Origin: Apoderus coryli
Lineage: Eukaryota; Arthropoda; Insecta; Coleoptera; Attelabidae
Assembly: GCA_911728435.2 (NCBI GenBank)
Contig: OU452204.1
Span: forward strand, 15,996,001-16,060,000
Length of the DNA stretch: 64,000 nt
Direction: 5' to 3'
Each line of letters opens with the position of its first letter. The first letter of the stretch is position 1. Shown here piece after piece: positions 34,087-45,095 of the stretch. Position numbers and translations under genes: made by a program. The notes under the pieces were generated by a model, which saw only the letters and a program-made list of their open reading frames with translations, was not told the DNA's origin and did not search any database.

Positions 34087-36498
34087 CACAGGCCAACAAA
34101 ATGAAAAAAAAAATTTGGTGCCAGAAATCTAACATCTGATTTTAGATGTTTTTAATGTGCTGATTCCAAAAATGCCACCAGATTTTTTCTATCAGCTCTA
34201 GTTTTTGAGATACACGTTACAGGTTAAATGATATATTTTTTTCTGATAAAGGACAACAAATAAAGAGATAAATATGTACTTAATCGTCAAAATAGGAATT
34301 TCCCAGAATCTAATTAGCCAAATGGATACCTGGAATTGTCCCTGACCCAATGTTCCTATACTAGGAACTACTCAATACAATGCTCTTACTTACTTTTATA
34401 CCTGTAATTGCCTATGACCCGATCCTTCTATACCTGCTTGGCTGTACTTGATTTAGTATATTACTGAGTTTTCCCAAGTAAAGTTGTGCTATCATTTTGT
34501 GTAAATTTTGGTCGTTTTGTAGTATCAAGACACTAAACTGAAACAATGGCATCCACAAGCAGACGTACCTGTGTAAATCATCCCGATGTTTTTTGTTATG
34601 TGTGTGGTGAATACACTTTGAAAGAGAGCAGAAAAAGGATTTCTGACTTTGTGAAAAGAGCTTATCTTGCCTATTTTGGCGTTCATTTAGGAGATCAAGA
34701 TAAATCTTGGGCCCCACATTTCATATGTAAAACATGTGTTGAACATTTGCGACAGTGGACAACTGGAAAGAGGAAGTGCCTAAAGTTTGGTGTACCAATG
34801 GTTTGGAGAGAACCGCGGAACCATCATGACGACTGCTATTTTTGTCTCGTTAATATTAAAGGCATAAATAGAAACAATAGACACAAATGGACATATCCTG
34901 ATCTAGATTCTGCAAGAAGGCCTGTAGTGCATTCGGAAGAAATACCCGTTCCATCATTCAGCAGTCTACCCAAACTGACAGAAGATGATACAGAAACATC
35001 AACGTCTGACGAAGTTAAAAGAATTCAATCAGAAAACGACAGCGATTTTGAAGCAGATTTAGCAACTCCGCAGTGTTTCAATCAAGAAGAACTAAACGAT
35101 CTTATAAGAGACCTGAATCTCTCAAAGGAATCCGCTGAATTACTTGCATCCAGATTAAAAGAAAAAAATCTACTTTGTCGAGGTACTAATATTACATTTT
35201 ATCGTAAAAGAGATAAGGATCTGCTGCCTTTTTTCACTCAGGAAAATGACTTGGTATTCTGTAACAATATAAAAGGGCTCTTAGAAAAAATGGGTTCGCC
35301 TGAATACACTCCAGATGATTGGCGCCTTTTTATTGACAGTTCAAAACGTAGTTTAAAATGTGTTCTTTTACATAACGGTAACAAATATGGCTCAATTCCT
35401 ATTGGTCATTCTACTACCATGAAGGAAGAATATGAAACAATAGCATTAGTTTTGAGAAAAATTAAATACGAAGAACATCAGTGGTCAATTTGTGTTGATT
35501 TAAAAATGATTAACTTCCTCCTTGGACAGCAGAGTGGTTATACAAAATATCCTTGTTTTTTGTGCCTTTGGGACAGCAGAGCTAAAAATGAGCACTGGGT
35601 TAACAAAAATTGGCCTTCAAGAGATGTCATGATTCAAGGAATACAAAACGTGATCAACGAACCTTTGGTTTCAAGAGAAAAAATCTTACTTCCGCCCTTG
35701 CATATCAAGCTAGGCCTAATGAAGCAATTTGTGAAGGCCTTAAATCGAGATGGAAATTGTTTTGGGTATTTGTCACGTAAATTTCCTGGCATTAGCACGG
35801 AAAAACTAAAAGCTGGTATATTTGATGGTCCTCAAATAAGGCAACTTGTTAAAGATCCACAATTCACCACATCAATGAACGAGACTGAATCTAACGCTTG
35901 GAGTTCATTTGTTCAAGTAGTACAAAATTTTCTTGGCAATCATAAAGCAGACAATTACGTAGAATTAGTGGAAACTATGCTTTCAAATTTTAATATTCTC
36001 GGCTGTAACATGAGTATAAAAGTTCACTACCTCCACAGCCACCTAGATCGTTTTCCAGAAAACTTAGGTGATTGTAGTGAAGAACAGGGGGAAAGATTCC
36101 ACCAGGATATTAAAACTATGGAAGATCGTTATCAAGGACGATGGGATAGCCACATGATGGCGGACTACTGCTGGAGCCTTCAGCGAGACTGCCCTAGTAA
36201 ACTCCATTCTAGAAAATCGTATAAAAGAAAATTTTTATGTGATTAGTGACTAATGTAATTATGTAAATTAAGTTTTTGCAATAAATACTTAAATCCATGT
36301 GTCTTTGTTTTTTTTAACTGTCAATAGTAATATTATATATTATAACAGTTATAACGTAAATTATATACACAATTTTTTAAAAAATCTCAAAAACTAGATC
36401 TGATAGACAAAATCTGAGAACCTTTTTACATTCTGCATCCAAAAATTACTCAGGAACAGTTAAAAAATCGCAGGCACCAAAATGTGTGTTGGCCTGTG
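34087..36498 (+). mobile_element. 2412-bp DNA transposon, copy 2 of a head-to-tail pair
   Basis: Identical in length and layout to copy 1. The only difference I found in the coding part is T at 32282 versus A at 34694. It ends TGTTGGCCTGTG at 36498, then TTATTATTTC. Comparison with the related empty site at 37018-37090 (CGATTATTATTC) shows one extra TTA, so the pair as a whole is flanked by a 3-bp TTA duplication (31672-31674 and 36499-36501). Confidence 0.85.
34546..36246 (+). CDS. transposase-like protein, 566 aa, copy 2
   Basis: Same intact reading frame as copy 1, differing at residue 50 (Asp here, Val in copy 1; the Asp in HLGDQDKSW looks ancestral by analogy with related proteins remembered from other arthropods). 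All catalytic and zinc-ligand candidates listed for copy 1 are present. A polyadenylation-type AATAAATAC follows the stop (about 36280). Near-identity of the two copies implies a very recent event. Confidence 0.75.
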   Translation: MASTSRRTCVNHPDVFCYVCGEYTLKESRKRISDFVKRAYLAYFGVHLGDQDKSWAPHFICKTCVEHLRQWTTGKRKCLKFGVPMVWREPRNHHDDCYFCLVNIKGINRNNRHKWTYPDLDSARRPVVHSEEIPVPSFSSLPKLTEDDTETSTSDEVKRIQSENDSDFEADLATPQCFNQEELNDLIRDLNLSKESAELLASRLKEKNLLCRGTNITFYRKRDKDLLPFFTQENDLVFCNNIKGLLEKMGSPEYTPDDWRLFIDSSKRSLKCVLLHNGNKYGSIPIGHSTTMKEEYETIALVLRKIKYEEHQWSICVDLKMINFLLGQQSGYTKYPCFLCLWDSRAKNEHWVNKNWPSRDVMIQGIQNVINEPLVSREKILLPPLHIKLGLMKQFVKALNRDGNCFGYLSRKFPGISTEKLKAGIFDGPQIRQLVKDPQFTTSMNETESNAWSSFVQVVQNFLGNHKADNYVELVETMLSNFNILGCNMSIKVHYLHSHLDRFPENLGDCSEEQGERFHQDIKTMEDRYQGRWDSHMMADYCWSLQRDCPSKLHSRKSYKRKFLCD

Positions 36499-36581
36499 TT
36501 ATTATTTCAAAGATACAGTATTTTTTTTTAATTCTTTTAACAAGCAAGATGTTCCTACATTTAGAAATGTATTTTTTTTAT

Positions 36582-36932
36582 TTGTCTAATATCTTTGTAA
36601 TGTTTCTCTATTATCTTTGTAATGTTTGTCTATTATCTTTGTAATGTTTGTCTATTGTCTTTGTAATGTTTGTCTATTATCTCTGTAATGTTTATCTATT
36701 ATCTTTGTAATATTTATCTATTATCTTTGTAATGTTTGTCTATTATCTTTGTAATGTTTGTCTATTATCTATCTAATGTTTGTCTATTATCTTTGTAATG
36801 TTTATCTATTATCTTTGTAATGTTTGTCTATTATCTCTGTAATGTTTTTCTATTATTTTTGTAATGTTTGTCTATTATCTTTTTAATTTTTGTTCTATTA
36901 TCTCTGTAATGTTCGTCTATTATCTTTGTAAT
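36582..36932 (+). repeat. 22-bp minisatellite, ~16 copies
   Basis: A tandem array of a 22-bp unit composed of TGTCTATTATCT followed by TTGTAATGTT, with scattered substitutions. It is preceded by GATGTTCCTACATTTAGAAA and followed by GGTTTTATAACTTTGATTTA. The same flanks bound a second array at 40459-40922, so the whole block was duplicated. Spacers are absent and units are short, so it is not a CRISPR array. Confidence 0.9.
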
Positions 36933-36957
36933 GTTGGTTTTATAACTTTGATTTAGG

Positions 36958-37110
36958 AAAACAGAAAAGTACATATTAGAGAAATTCCTGCGATAGTCAA
37001 TGTATTTTAAATCAAAATATTATTTTTATCTGTAATTGTACAGGGTATTCGATTATTATTCCAAAGATACAGTATTTTTGTTTTAATTCTTTTAACAAGA
37101 AAATTCAATG
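36958..37110 (+). repeat. duplicate of 31574-31674 plus 36499-36545 (empty transposon site)
   Basis: This segment repeats, with few changes, the DNA on both sides of the transposon pair: GTACATATTAGAGAAATTCC, then CTGTAATTGTACAGGGTATT, then CGATTATTATTCCAAAGATA. It therefore preserves the target site before transposon insertion. Confidence 0.8.
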
Positions 37111-37604
37111 TAGAATCAGTGTTCACCATTTATTTTGAGTTAAAAAAAACTATGAACATTTGTTTCTGAAAGGTATATTTGGTGTCCCACTTCAACCATT
37201 TTCTTTTGGTAGCATAACATTTGCTGAACACCCTGTATAAATGTTATTACGTCAATTTTTACGCATATTTTTTTGCACACAAACACACAGGTTTAATTAT
37301 AGCTAAGAAAGAATAAAATATAACGGAATCGACACTAAATTGGTTTACATGCCAAAAACGATAAATTTATGATTGTTTATGTTTTATTTAATATTTTTTG
37401 GCGTTTATAAGCCACGTGAATTTAAATGAAACAAATAGTTCTCTAAACATTTCTTTTAAAATGTGCATACAAGATTTATTTGTATTTATTTATTATTTAA
37501 TAAAAATTGTAAAAATCTAGTAGGATATTTTTTAGACCATTTACAATTCTTTGAATTTTATAGCAATCAATTATTATAACTCTTCAGTTCTGTCGTCAAT
37601 TATT

Positions 37605-37800
37605 TCAAAACATTTTACTGATAGGTAGGACAGACTGCAGGTTCTGGTCCCAGGTATTCTGCTTCAGCCGCCTCAATATTTTTGTACTTGTGAAAATCAA
37701 CGAATGCCTAGAACTTCTGTTTAAAATACTCATGAGAGCCCAGACATTGTGAAATTTTTTATTTTGAGTCTGCTTCGAAAAACCTCGACACATATATAAT
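37605..37800 (-). pseudogene. unrecognised coding remnant ending EYLGPEPAVCPTYQ
   Basis: In one minus-strand frame the text reads DFHKYKNIEAAEAEYLGPEP and AVCPTYQ then a stop. In another, upstream, it reads KNFTMSGLS. The relative at 29515-29790 has EFMGPEPTTS and KKFEISGFS in the same order. Two copies of the same ancestral exon or element are inferred. No function assigned. Confidence 0.35.
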
Positions 37801-37974
37801 GAGTTGATTTTATGATTAAAAAGAAAGGCTTAGGGCAATATTTAAATAACATTTTAACTTCCAAAAGTACCTATGGAAAGTATGAGAATTCAGACAGATA
37901 TATTGTCTACTGACTTCTCTAACGAATGGATGTTAACGTGGATATAATCCAGTATAAATAATATAACTTAGTCT

Positions 37975-39521
37975 ATATCACATTTTCCGTCTCTTTGGAA
38001 GTCTGCGAAAGTATGTCCAGTATTTAAAAACGATGATCGTTTTGTATAAAGAATTCCCGACCGATATCAATTTTATCAAACTTTTCTAAGTTGTTTGAGA
38101 TCATTTTGCACGAGAGAATTTCAAAACGGGTGAGAGGTCAATTGACAACACACCAACATGGTTTTGTGACGGGCCGTTCCACTTTGTCAAATTTAACTGT
38201 CTTCTCTCAATATGTGTATGATAACCTGGATAACCGTGGCCAAGTAGATGCAATTTACACTGATTTTGCCAAGGCATTTGATATAGAATAGAATGAATAG
38301 ACCATTCAGTATTAATATCAAAGCTACATACCTTCGATCTGAGTGAAGGTGTTATTAATCTTATTAAGTCATATATCAACAACAGAAGTCAGTTTGTCTC
38401 TTACGCTGGGTTCAAATCGGTCAACTATTCTGTAACATCGGGAGTTCCCCAGGGTTCCAACTTAGGCCCTTTATTATTTTTACTTTTTATAAATGACCTG
38501 GGCTCTTTCATCATGTCTGAGAGATTGATTTTCGCAGATGACCTAAAGATCTTTGCCAGAGTGAGTCGAGTTGAGGACTGTATTGCTCTTCAAAATGATC
38601 TTGACATCATTAAGGAATGGTGCGACACTAACAAAATATCCTTAAATCCTGACAAGTGTAAAGTAATGACCTTCTCACGCAAAATGTCTGTGGTGGCTTT
38701 TGAATATGTAATTGGAAATACTGTTCTGGGTCGGTGTGAATCTGTAAAGGATCTGGGAGTCACTTTTGGCCAGTGTCTGTCTTTTGCTGATCATATAACA
38801 AATATTTTGAAAGATGCATATAAAATGTATGGTTTTATCGTGAGAAATTCTGGATATTTCCAGGACTGTGGTACGTTGAGGATTCTTTATTATGCTTATG
38901 TGCGATCCAAGTTGGAGTACTATTGTCCAGTGTGGTTTCCTTACTATGGGTATTGTATTACCATGATGTGCAGCGAAAATTTCTTAAATATCTTTGTTTT
39001 AAAGTGGATGGAGTCTACCCACAACAGGATATGCAATACCAGTATTTTATTGAACGCTTCGATATTAAGAGTCTGGAATTAAGAAGGGTACAGCAATGTT
39101 TACGATTTTTGTATTGTCTATTCAGTGGTGGAGTGAACTGTGACAGTATTTTGATGTGTTTTCATTTTTAGGTTCCGCGATTGAATTCTAGAAGTGATAT
39201 GACATTCTATACACCTCAAGCGAGAACTGACCTGCTGCTGAAATCGCCAATTTATAATATGTGTAATTTATTTAATCAAATAAGTGAAAACTGCGATCTA
39301 TTTTTTAGCTCACTGCAGGAGATACTTGTAAAATCTGAACAACGATTTTCATTGTAATCTGTATTTTTTCAGATGTAGTGCCATTGTTTCTGTCTCATTT
39401 ATGTTTCATGTATGTTATGTAATACATATTTATTTCGAAATCTCTTATGTTAGTATTAGTTCTTAAGATTGCTCTGTAAATGGAATTTTCTGTTGAGCAA
39501 TAAAGCAATTATTATTATTAT
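37975..39521 (+). mobile_element. jockey-like LINE with FADD palm, inactivated
   Basis: Readable order: FEIILHERISKRVRGQLTTH, QHGFVTGRSTLSNLT, GQVDAIYTDFAKAFD, a frame break, FVSYAGFKSVNYSVTSGVPQ, GSNLGPLLFLLFINDL and LIFADDLKIFARV (FADD at 38531-38542, replacing YADD). Then come WCDTNKISLNPDKCKVMTFS, CESVKDLGVTFGQ, and C-terminal pieces to about 39356. The tail reads TTGCTCTGTAAATGGAATTT...CAATAAAGCAATTATTATT. Two frameshifts and a stop (TAG at 38289-38291) kill it. The same family occurs at 41690-42405 and in PRPF4B intron 4. Confidence 0.8.
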
Positions 39522-39532
39522 CACAACGGGTG

Positions 39533-39770
39533 TGTCCGAGGGCTCCCATTTAGGTTCTCTTTCCCATTTTAATACATGATATTGCAGACTGTTATATGCC
39601 TTCATAATGAATGATACCGATTTTAAAATTAATAAAAGAATATGTTCAATTCTGGATAGTGTTTACTTTAACTACTGAAAAATATTATCTACCCGACACA
39701 GAATTAAATTAAACGATTTGGGAATTATTCTGGATAAAGCGCTGAGATTTCAGTTTTATGTTAGTTAGTC
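39533..39770 (+). mobile_element. short LINE RT fragment
   Basis: Broken frames give TTGVSEGSHLGSLSHF (a decayed GVPQGSxLGPLLF box), KINKRICSILDSVYFN and HRIKLNDLGIILDKALRFQF, in the order expected for a LINE palm to thumb segment. It abuts the ATT tail of the previous LINE. Confidence 0.45.
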
Positions 39771-40458
39771 TTTTTAAAAAATTGAACAAAAAGAACCGTC
39801 GCGAAAATGTTTGTACTGACACTCTGAATGCTATTGAAAGTGAGTGTCGAAACTAATCGTAAAAGCTTGATTTGGAAAGCCGAGAGAATCAAGATTCAAA
39901 GGGATGATGTTGGTTTTTGCTAAATCCACTAGATTCCACAAGGTCCAATTAATATAAACGTTCTGAATGTTATCAGCAACAAAACGAAAGTATTCACAAA
40001 AATGTCTTTCGCCGTATTTTATGGCCACACCTCGTAAACCATTTTTATGCTATAGCAGGTATGTCACGGGCAAATTCCATAAGGCATAATTTAGTTCAAA
40101 CTATCAATAAACCTGTAGCAACTATGCACGCATTCAATGATTTATAGTTATTTCCATTTTCTAATTTTGACTGCAATTTGCTTATTACAATCATCGCGAA
40201 AACATATTATACTAACCAACACAAATACTTTTTGCATGTGCTAATTAGTGATGATGCCAAAATACCAAACAAATGAACCAACACCTGCAGTTTGTAAAAA
40301 TAATTACGAATTATATCCATAGACAATTAAATATTAATTGATCCAAGCTGTTTCCAATTAATTTATAATCTTTAATATTACTTTAAAAAAAAGTATATTA
40401 AATATTAGACAATACAATAAAAATGATGTTCCTACATTTAGAAATGTATTTTTTTTAT

Positions 40459-40922
40459 TTGTCTATTATCTTTGTAATGTTTGCCTATTATGTTTGTAAT
40501 GTTTGTCTATTATCTATGTAATGTTTGTCTATTATCTTTGTAATGTTTATCTATTATCTTTGTAATCTTTGTCTATTATCTCTGTAATGTTTTTCTATTA
40601 TCTTTGTAATGTTTATCTATTATCTTTGTAATGTCCGTCTATTATCTTTGTAATGTTTGTCTATTATCTCTGTAATGTTTGTCTATTGTCTTTGTAATAT
40701 TTATCTATTATCTTTGTAATGTTTGTCTATTATCTTTGTGATGTTTGTCTATTATCTATGTAATGTTTGTCTATTATCTTTGTAATGTTTATCTATTATC
40801 TTTGTAATGTTTGTCTATTATGTCTGTAATGTTTTTCTATTATCTTTGTAATGTTTGTCTATTATCTTTGTAATTTTTGTTCTATTATCTCTATAATGTT
40901 CGTCTATTATCTTTGTAATGTT
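40459..40922 (+). repeat. 22-bp minisatellite, second array, ~21 copies
   Basis: The same unit and the same flanks as the array at 36582-36932, but longer. Individual variant units (for example TTCGTCTATTATC near the end, TTTTTGTTCTATTATCTCT) occur in the same relative positions in both arrays, which supports block duplication rather than independent origin. Confidence 0.9.
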
Positions 40923-41339
40923 GGTTTTATAACTTTGATTTAGGAAAATAAAAGCATTTTAATATTATTATTAGATATTTCTCTGAAAGAATTGCTCAAA
41001 AACTCAGACTACTCTTTGCAATAAAAATTAGAAAAAGTCTTTATTTCCAGATAATTGCAGGCGTAATCTGTAGGTTCCATTTTCACACACTCTTCACAGG
41101 AAATCTGGCTAATTTAAAAGTGTTGTTTGTGATTCATCTGTGCGTAAACATGGACCTTTACATGTCACCAGAAATAAACATGCCAAAAAACCATATTTAC
41201 TAAACTAAATGGAAAAATTTGGAGATTTTTTTTTTTTGTTAATAGATTTTGACCTAGAAAAGACTACGAGGTACAATTTATGTATACAGGGCGTGCGAGT
41301 TTAATTGAATCTATTGATTGAATCTAAAAAGAAAGTATA

Positions 41340-41660
41340 GAATTTGGCTCTAATATCCGAGACTCATAGGGCGTAGGCGAAGGGTGTAAAAAGATGGTGA
41401 AAACTTAAACAAAAATCATATTTATTGAGCTAAATGGGAAATTAAGCAATTTTTGACTTGCCAAAAGAGCTTTGCCTAAAAAGACTGCGATGAACAAATA
41501 ATATGTTAATAAATTGTTAAATGTTAAATAAACAGATACAGTTAAATCACTCTTAAAAAATTTAGAGTACCTATAGAATGTAGCTCAAAAGATATTCAAT
41601 ATAATACTAATATGCATAGGCTGTCCATGAAGGGTTAAAAGGGGTCAAGTTATAAATAAA
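41340..41660 (+). repeat. truncated relative of the GGCGTTCG periodic repeat
   Basis: Contains GGGCGTAGGCGAAGGGTGTAA and, later, AGGCTGTCCATGAAGGGTTA followed by AAAGGGGTCAA, phrases typical of the elements at 20185 and 23891. It is short and diverged. Confidence 0.4.
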
Positions 41661-41689
41661 AGTTGGTATGTGTTAATAGTGACAAACTT

Positions 41690-42405
41690 ATTAAGATTGA
41701 AGGGTTCCAAATTGGGTCCCTTATTATTTTTGCTCTTTATTATAATGATCTTGTAAGTACAATTCTTTACCAGCGTAACGCGAGTAGACGACTGCTCTCT
41801 TCTTCAAAGGGATTTGAACAGGATAAAAATATGGTGTGATAATAGCAAAATAGCGTTAAACCCTGATAAGTGTAAAGGTATCACATTTTCACGAACGCTT
41901 GTCCTGATTAATTTTAATTATACAATTGGGGTCACTATTTTGAATAGGTTTGTAACGGTGTATGTATTTCACGATTTGAAATAAACAGTTTAGAGTTGTG
42001 GATACAGCAATGTCTGAAGTTTTTGTATGGTCTATTTATTGGTGGTGTGAATTGCGATGACACTACATTATTTTCATTTTTGGGACTAAATTCCCGAAAC
42101 TAATTTGCTATTAAAATCACCAGTGAACATTATGTGTAATTTATTTAAACAAATTAGTGAGGACTGCGATCTATTTTTTGATTCATTACGTGTAAGTCTT
42201 GAGACATCTGAACGTCAATATTTAGTTTATTTAATTTATGTTTATTTTTTTCTTTGTTGAAATATTTCAGTATTGGTTTTCTTATTATGTATAATTATTC
42301 AATTTTTTGTTAACATATTTTTTGTATTGTGAATTATTTTTAAGATTGCTCTGTAAATGGACTTGTCTGTGGACCAATAATCCAATTATTATTATTATTA
42401 CGAAG
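41690..42405 (+). mobile_element. jockey-like LINE copy, internally deleted
   Basis: It starts in the RT GSKLGPLLFLLF box (GGTTCCAAATTGGGTCCCTT), continues with LLQRDLNRIKIWCDNSKIAL and NPDKCKGITFSR, then jumps to the 3' part (QQCLKFLYGLFIGGVNCDD, LLLKSPVNIMCNLF). It ends with the family tail GATTGCTCTGTAAATGGACT...AATTATTATTATTA. Same family as 37975-39521. Confidence 0.7.
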
Positions 42406-42409
42406 TAGT

Positions 42410-45090
42410 ATGAGTTGATCACAGCAAAAATAAACTGGTGCTCTTGAGGCACGAACAGCTCTCCATATTGAAATTTACTGTATGTATAATATAATTTGAA
42501 AAATGAGATGAAGTAGATGGACACAAGTTGTACCGTGCGGACGATGATTAATTGCCGCATTTGGATGATCATCAACACTACGCTGTACACCCTCAATCGA
42601 TTGTTGTATGAAAACAATCCATAGCTTCTCGAACTAATCGCACGTAATGCCCGATGAGTTTATGCAATTGAACCAGATTTGCACTGATATTCATAATGAT
42701 TTCCCAAAGCAAAATAACTCGAGGACAACCGATAACTAAGACTCTAACCATCTGGAACGAAACTATTCTTATGGACGTGTTCGCCGTTTTGTAGAAAATT
42801 TTGCGTAATATTAACGGAAGAACCATTTTCTTCACCACAATAATAAGCCCATGAGGCTGCAGTGAATTGTGTCAAAAAAAAAACCTAATAAGAGCGGCTT
42901 GTCCTCTTCAAGAAGACAATAAAAATTAATTGATAAAATAAACAAACAAATTATTGAGTACTCTAAATGATCTTATTACCAGGTATCTCCTCTAGTATTC
43001 ATATACGACAGACAAAAACATTGAGAGTAGGTGTTTATTATTAAAAACGGTACAGCTAAATTTTCGGAATGATGTAGAAGGCCAGTGGCTCTGGTTTTAA
43101 TAAAATGTATTTTTAGCACAAAAACGGCATGACATGGCCCGGTTAAACTCAAACAAATAGAGGTGTATCGCGTAACAATATTTATTTTAATAATGGATTT
43201 CTCATTCATAAATATAGATAATTAGTAATAAATAATCAGCAATTGATACGGTAGCACTCTATCCTAGTTTAGACAAGATATCAAATATGAATAATCTGAT
43301 AAGCCGTAGTACAACGTACTACTATTGTGTCATGTCATGTAACATCTGATCTTTAAATGTGTTGCCAATTTAAATAATTATTTTAAAATAACCGATCACC
43401 TATATTTAAAATTAGAATCAAAATGAGGAAACAGGTACACAAGACCTATTTTTAATTCCATCATAAAATGATGATGGTCTATTAATACTAATAATAACAA
43501 TAAATTTATGGATGAGATATGTTATATTAAACAATTTCTTATTTCAATGTTAATTAATTTTACTTACGATTTTTATTAATTATTTATGATAAAAAATAAA
43601 ACTAATAACAAATGCCACTACACACAGAAGCAAATCTAAATTGTGAAATGGACGTAACAAAATGCTTAGATTTTTTGACGTCGCGATGCCTAAATTTTTA
43701 TCCCCACTAGTTTCAAAGAGCTCCCACTCAATTTGATATTTTTATATTTTGTTTATTGTTTTCTGTATAGAACTGCTTCAAAAACTTTCCATTTTACAAT
43801 AATTGGTTCGAATTATTTTTGGATTTTTTTTTTGTCTTTAAAATTAAAAGCAGAAGCAAAGTCGTAGTTAGGAACAGCAATTTGGAATTAGATCTCTTCA
43901 CATGCATAATTGGCTTTGTCCATTGGGCGTTAAGGCTGGTCTGCAAGACCTGTTGACGTATCATCCAGATTGGCGCTTCTGCAAGAGCCGTGACCAGTTT
44001 TGAGGTCTCATTTCTTCCATTTTTTCAGTTGCTCCTTGATTGACCTGCTGTAGATGTAGATATTCCCCCAAATCGTACGTCAAGCAGGGCAATTAAGGTG
44101 ATATGGCTATCTTGTTTTACTAGATTTTGGTAAATTCTAAATAATCAGTAAAATTAAGGATATTTAAGTATTTACCTTTATTTTATTCTGTAATTATTTA
44201 AAACATAAACTATATATAATTTTCAACCTGAGGTAAAAACAGCGGCTCTAGTCGACTTTAGAGACAGTGGAATCTTCTGGTTTCTTCGTGTTTATTAGAA
44301 AGACAGCATTTGAAATAGTACATTTCAAAAAATAAATCTGCGGTAAAACCATTATTAAAGCCAAAAATCAAAATTTTCCACCTTTTACATACCTAGTAAT
44401 TTTGTCATTTTTTCCATTAAGATTGAATCAAAATATGTTATTTTAACAGTAATTTATAGTCTATAGGCGTTTATTTACCTAATTAATGCATCAATGTTTA
44501 ATAAAACACATAAAACAAATTTGCAATCTAAAAAATAAAATAGTATGTAAAATATAAACAAATTGTTAAATTTTAGTAATAGGTTAAATTCTTTTTACAT
44601 CGAAGTGAAGTTAGCTGCGTACTACATTTTGGATATTAGTACTGGCATTCCTTTTAAAGACAATGGTACTGGTCACAGAAATCTTATATTATATATATAT
44701 ACTCTAGAATGATAATCCCGTAGTACAAAAATGTAACCAAAAGTGTAGAGCTGTCCATAATGCGCATGATCATCAGTAACTTATTTTTCAACAGGACCGG
44801 CTTTGATTAAATGTAATATTACTGTTATAGGTATATTTAAAATTAAATTTTACCATTTGGTAACATTCAAATAAAAAAATGGAATAAAGGAATTTAAGAA
44901 ATAAAAAATTTCATTAAATATCTAAATACTTTATTGTCTAACAGGTACAACCCAATAATAATAAATCTAAGCAGAAACGAGAAATAAGTAAAAATTCTTA
45001 TACTGGAAAATATCTTAAGGACATGAGCATTCTAATTATTTATTTTATTATTATATAATATTTGTTTGTTTATACAACCACCTTAGGCGT
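42410..45090. other. intergenic, no supported gene
   Basis: AT-rich. Frames at 42285-42838 and 42976-43209 on the minus strand have no recognisable domain. The phrase GAGGCACGAA(T/C)AGCTCTCC at 42447-42466 also occurs, inverted, at 25204-25221, so a transposon end may be present. No RNA gene seen. Confidence 0.4.
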
Positions 45091-45095
45091 CTTAC

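Noticed and set aside
32000..34717. 101-codon minus-strand frames at 32000-32305 and 34412-34717
   Set aside because: They are shadows of the transposase 5' part in both copies; the forward frame has domain structure and the reverse does not.
36582..40922. Short regular repeats that could suggest a CRISPR array
   Set aside because: The 22-bp units are contiguous with no spacers, the context is an insect genome, and there are no cas genes. It is a minisatellite.
42285..42838. Minus-strand frames of 110 and 81 codons
   Set aside because: Partly antisense to the LINE 3' UTR and otherwise of low complexity; no recognisable domain or signal.
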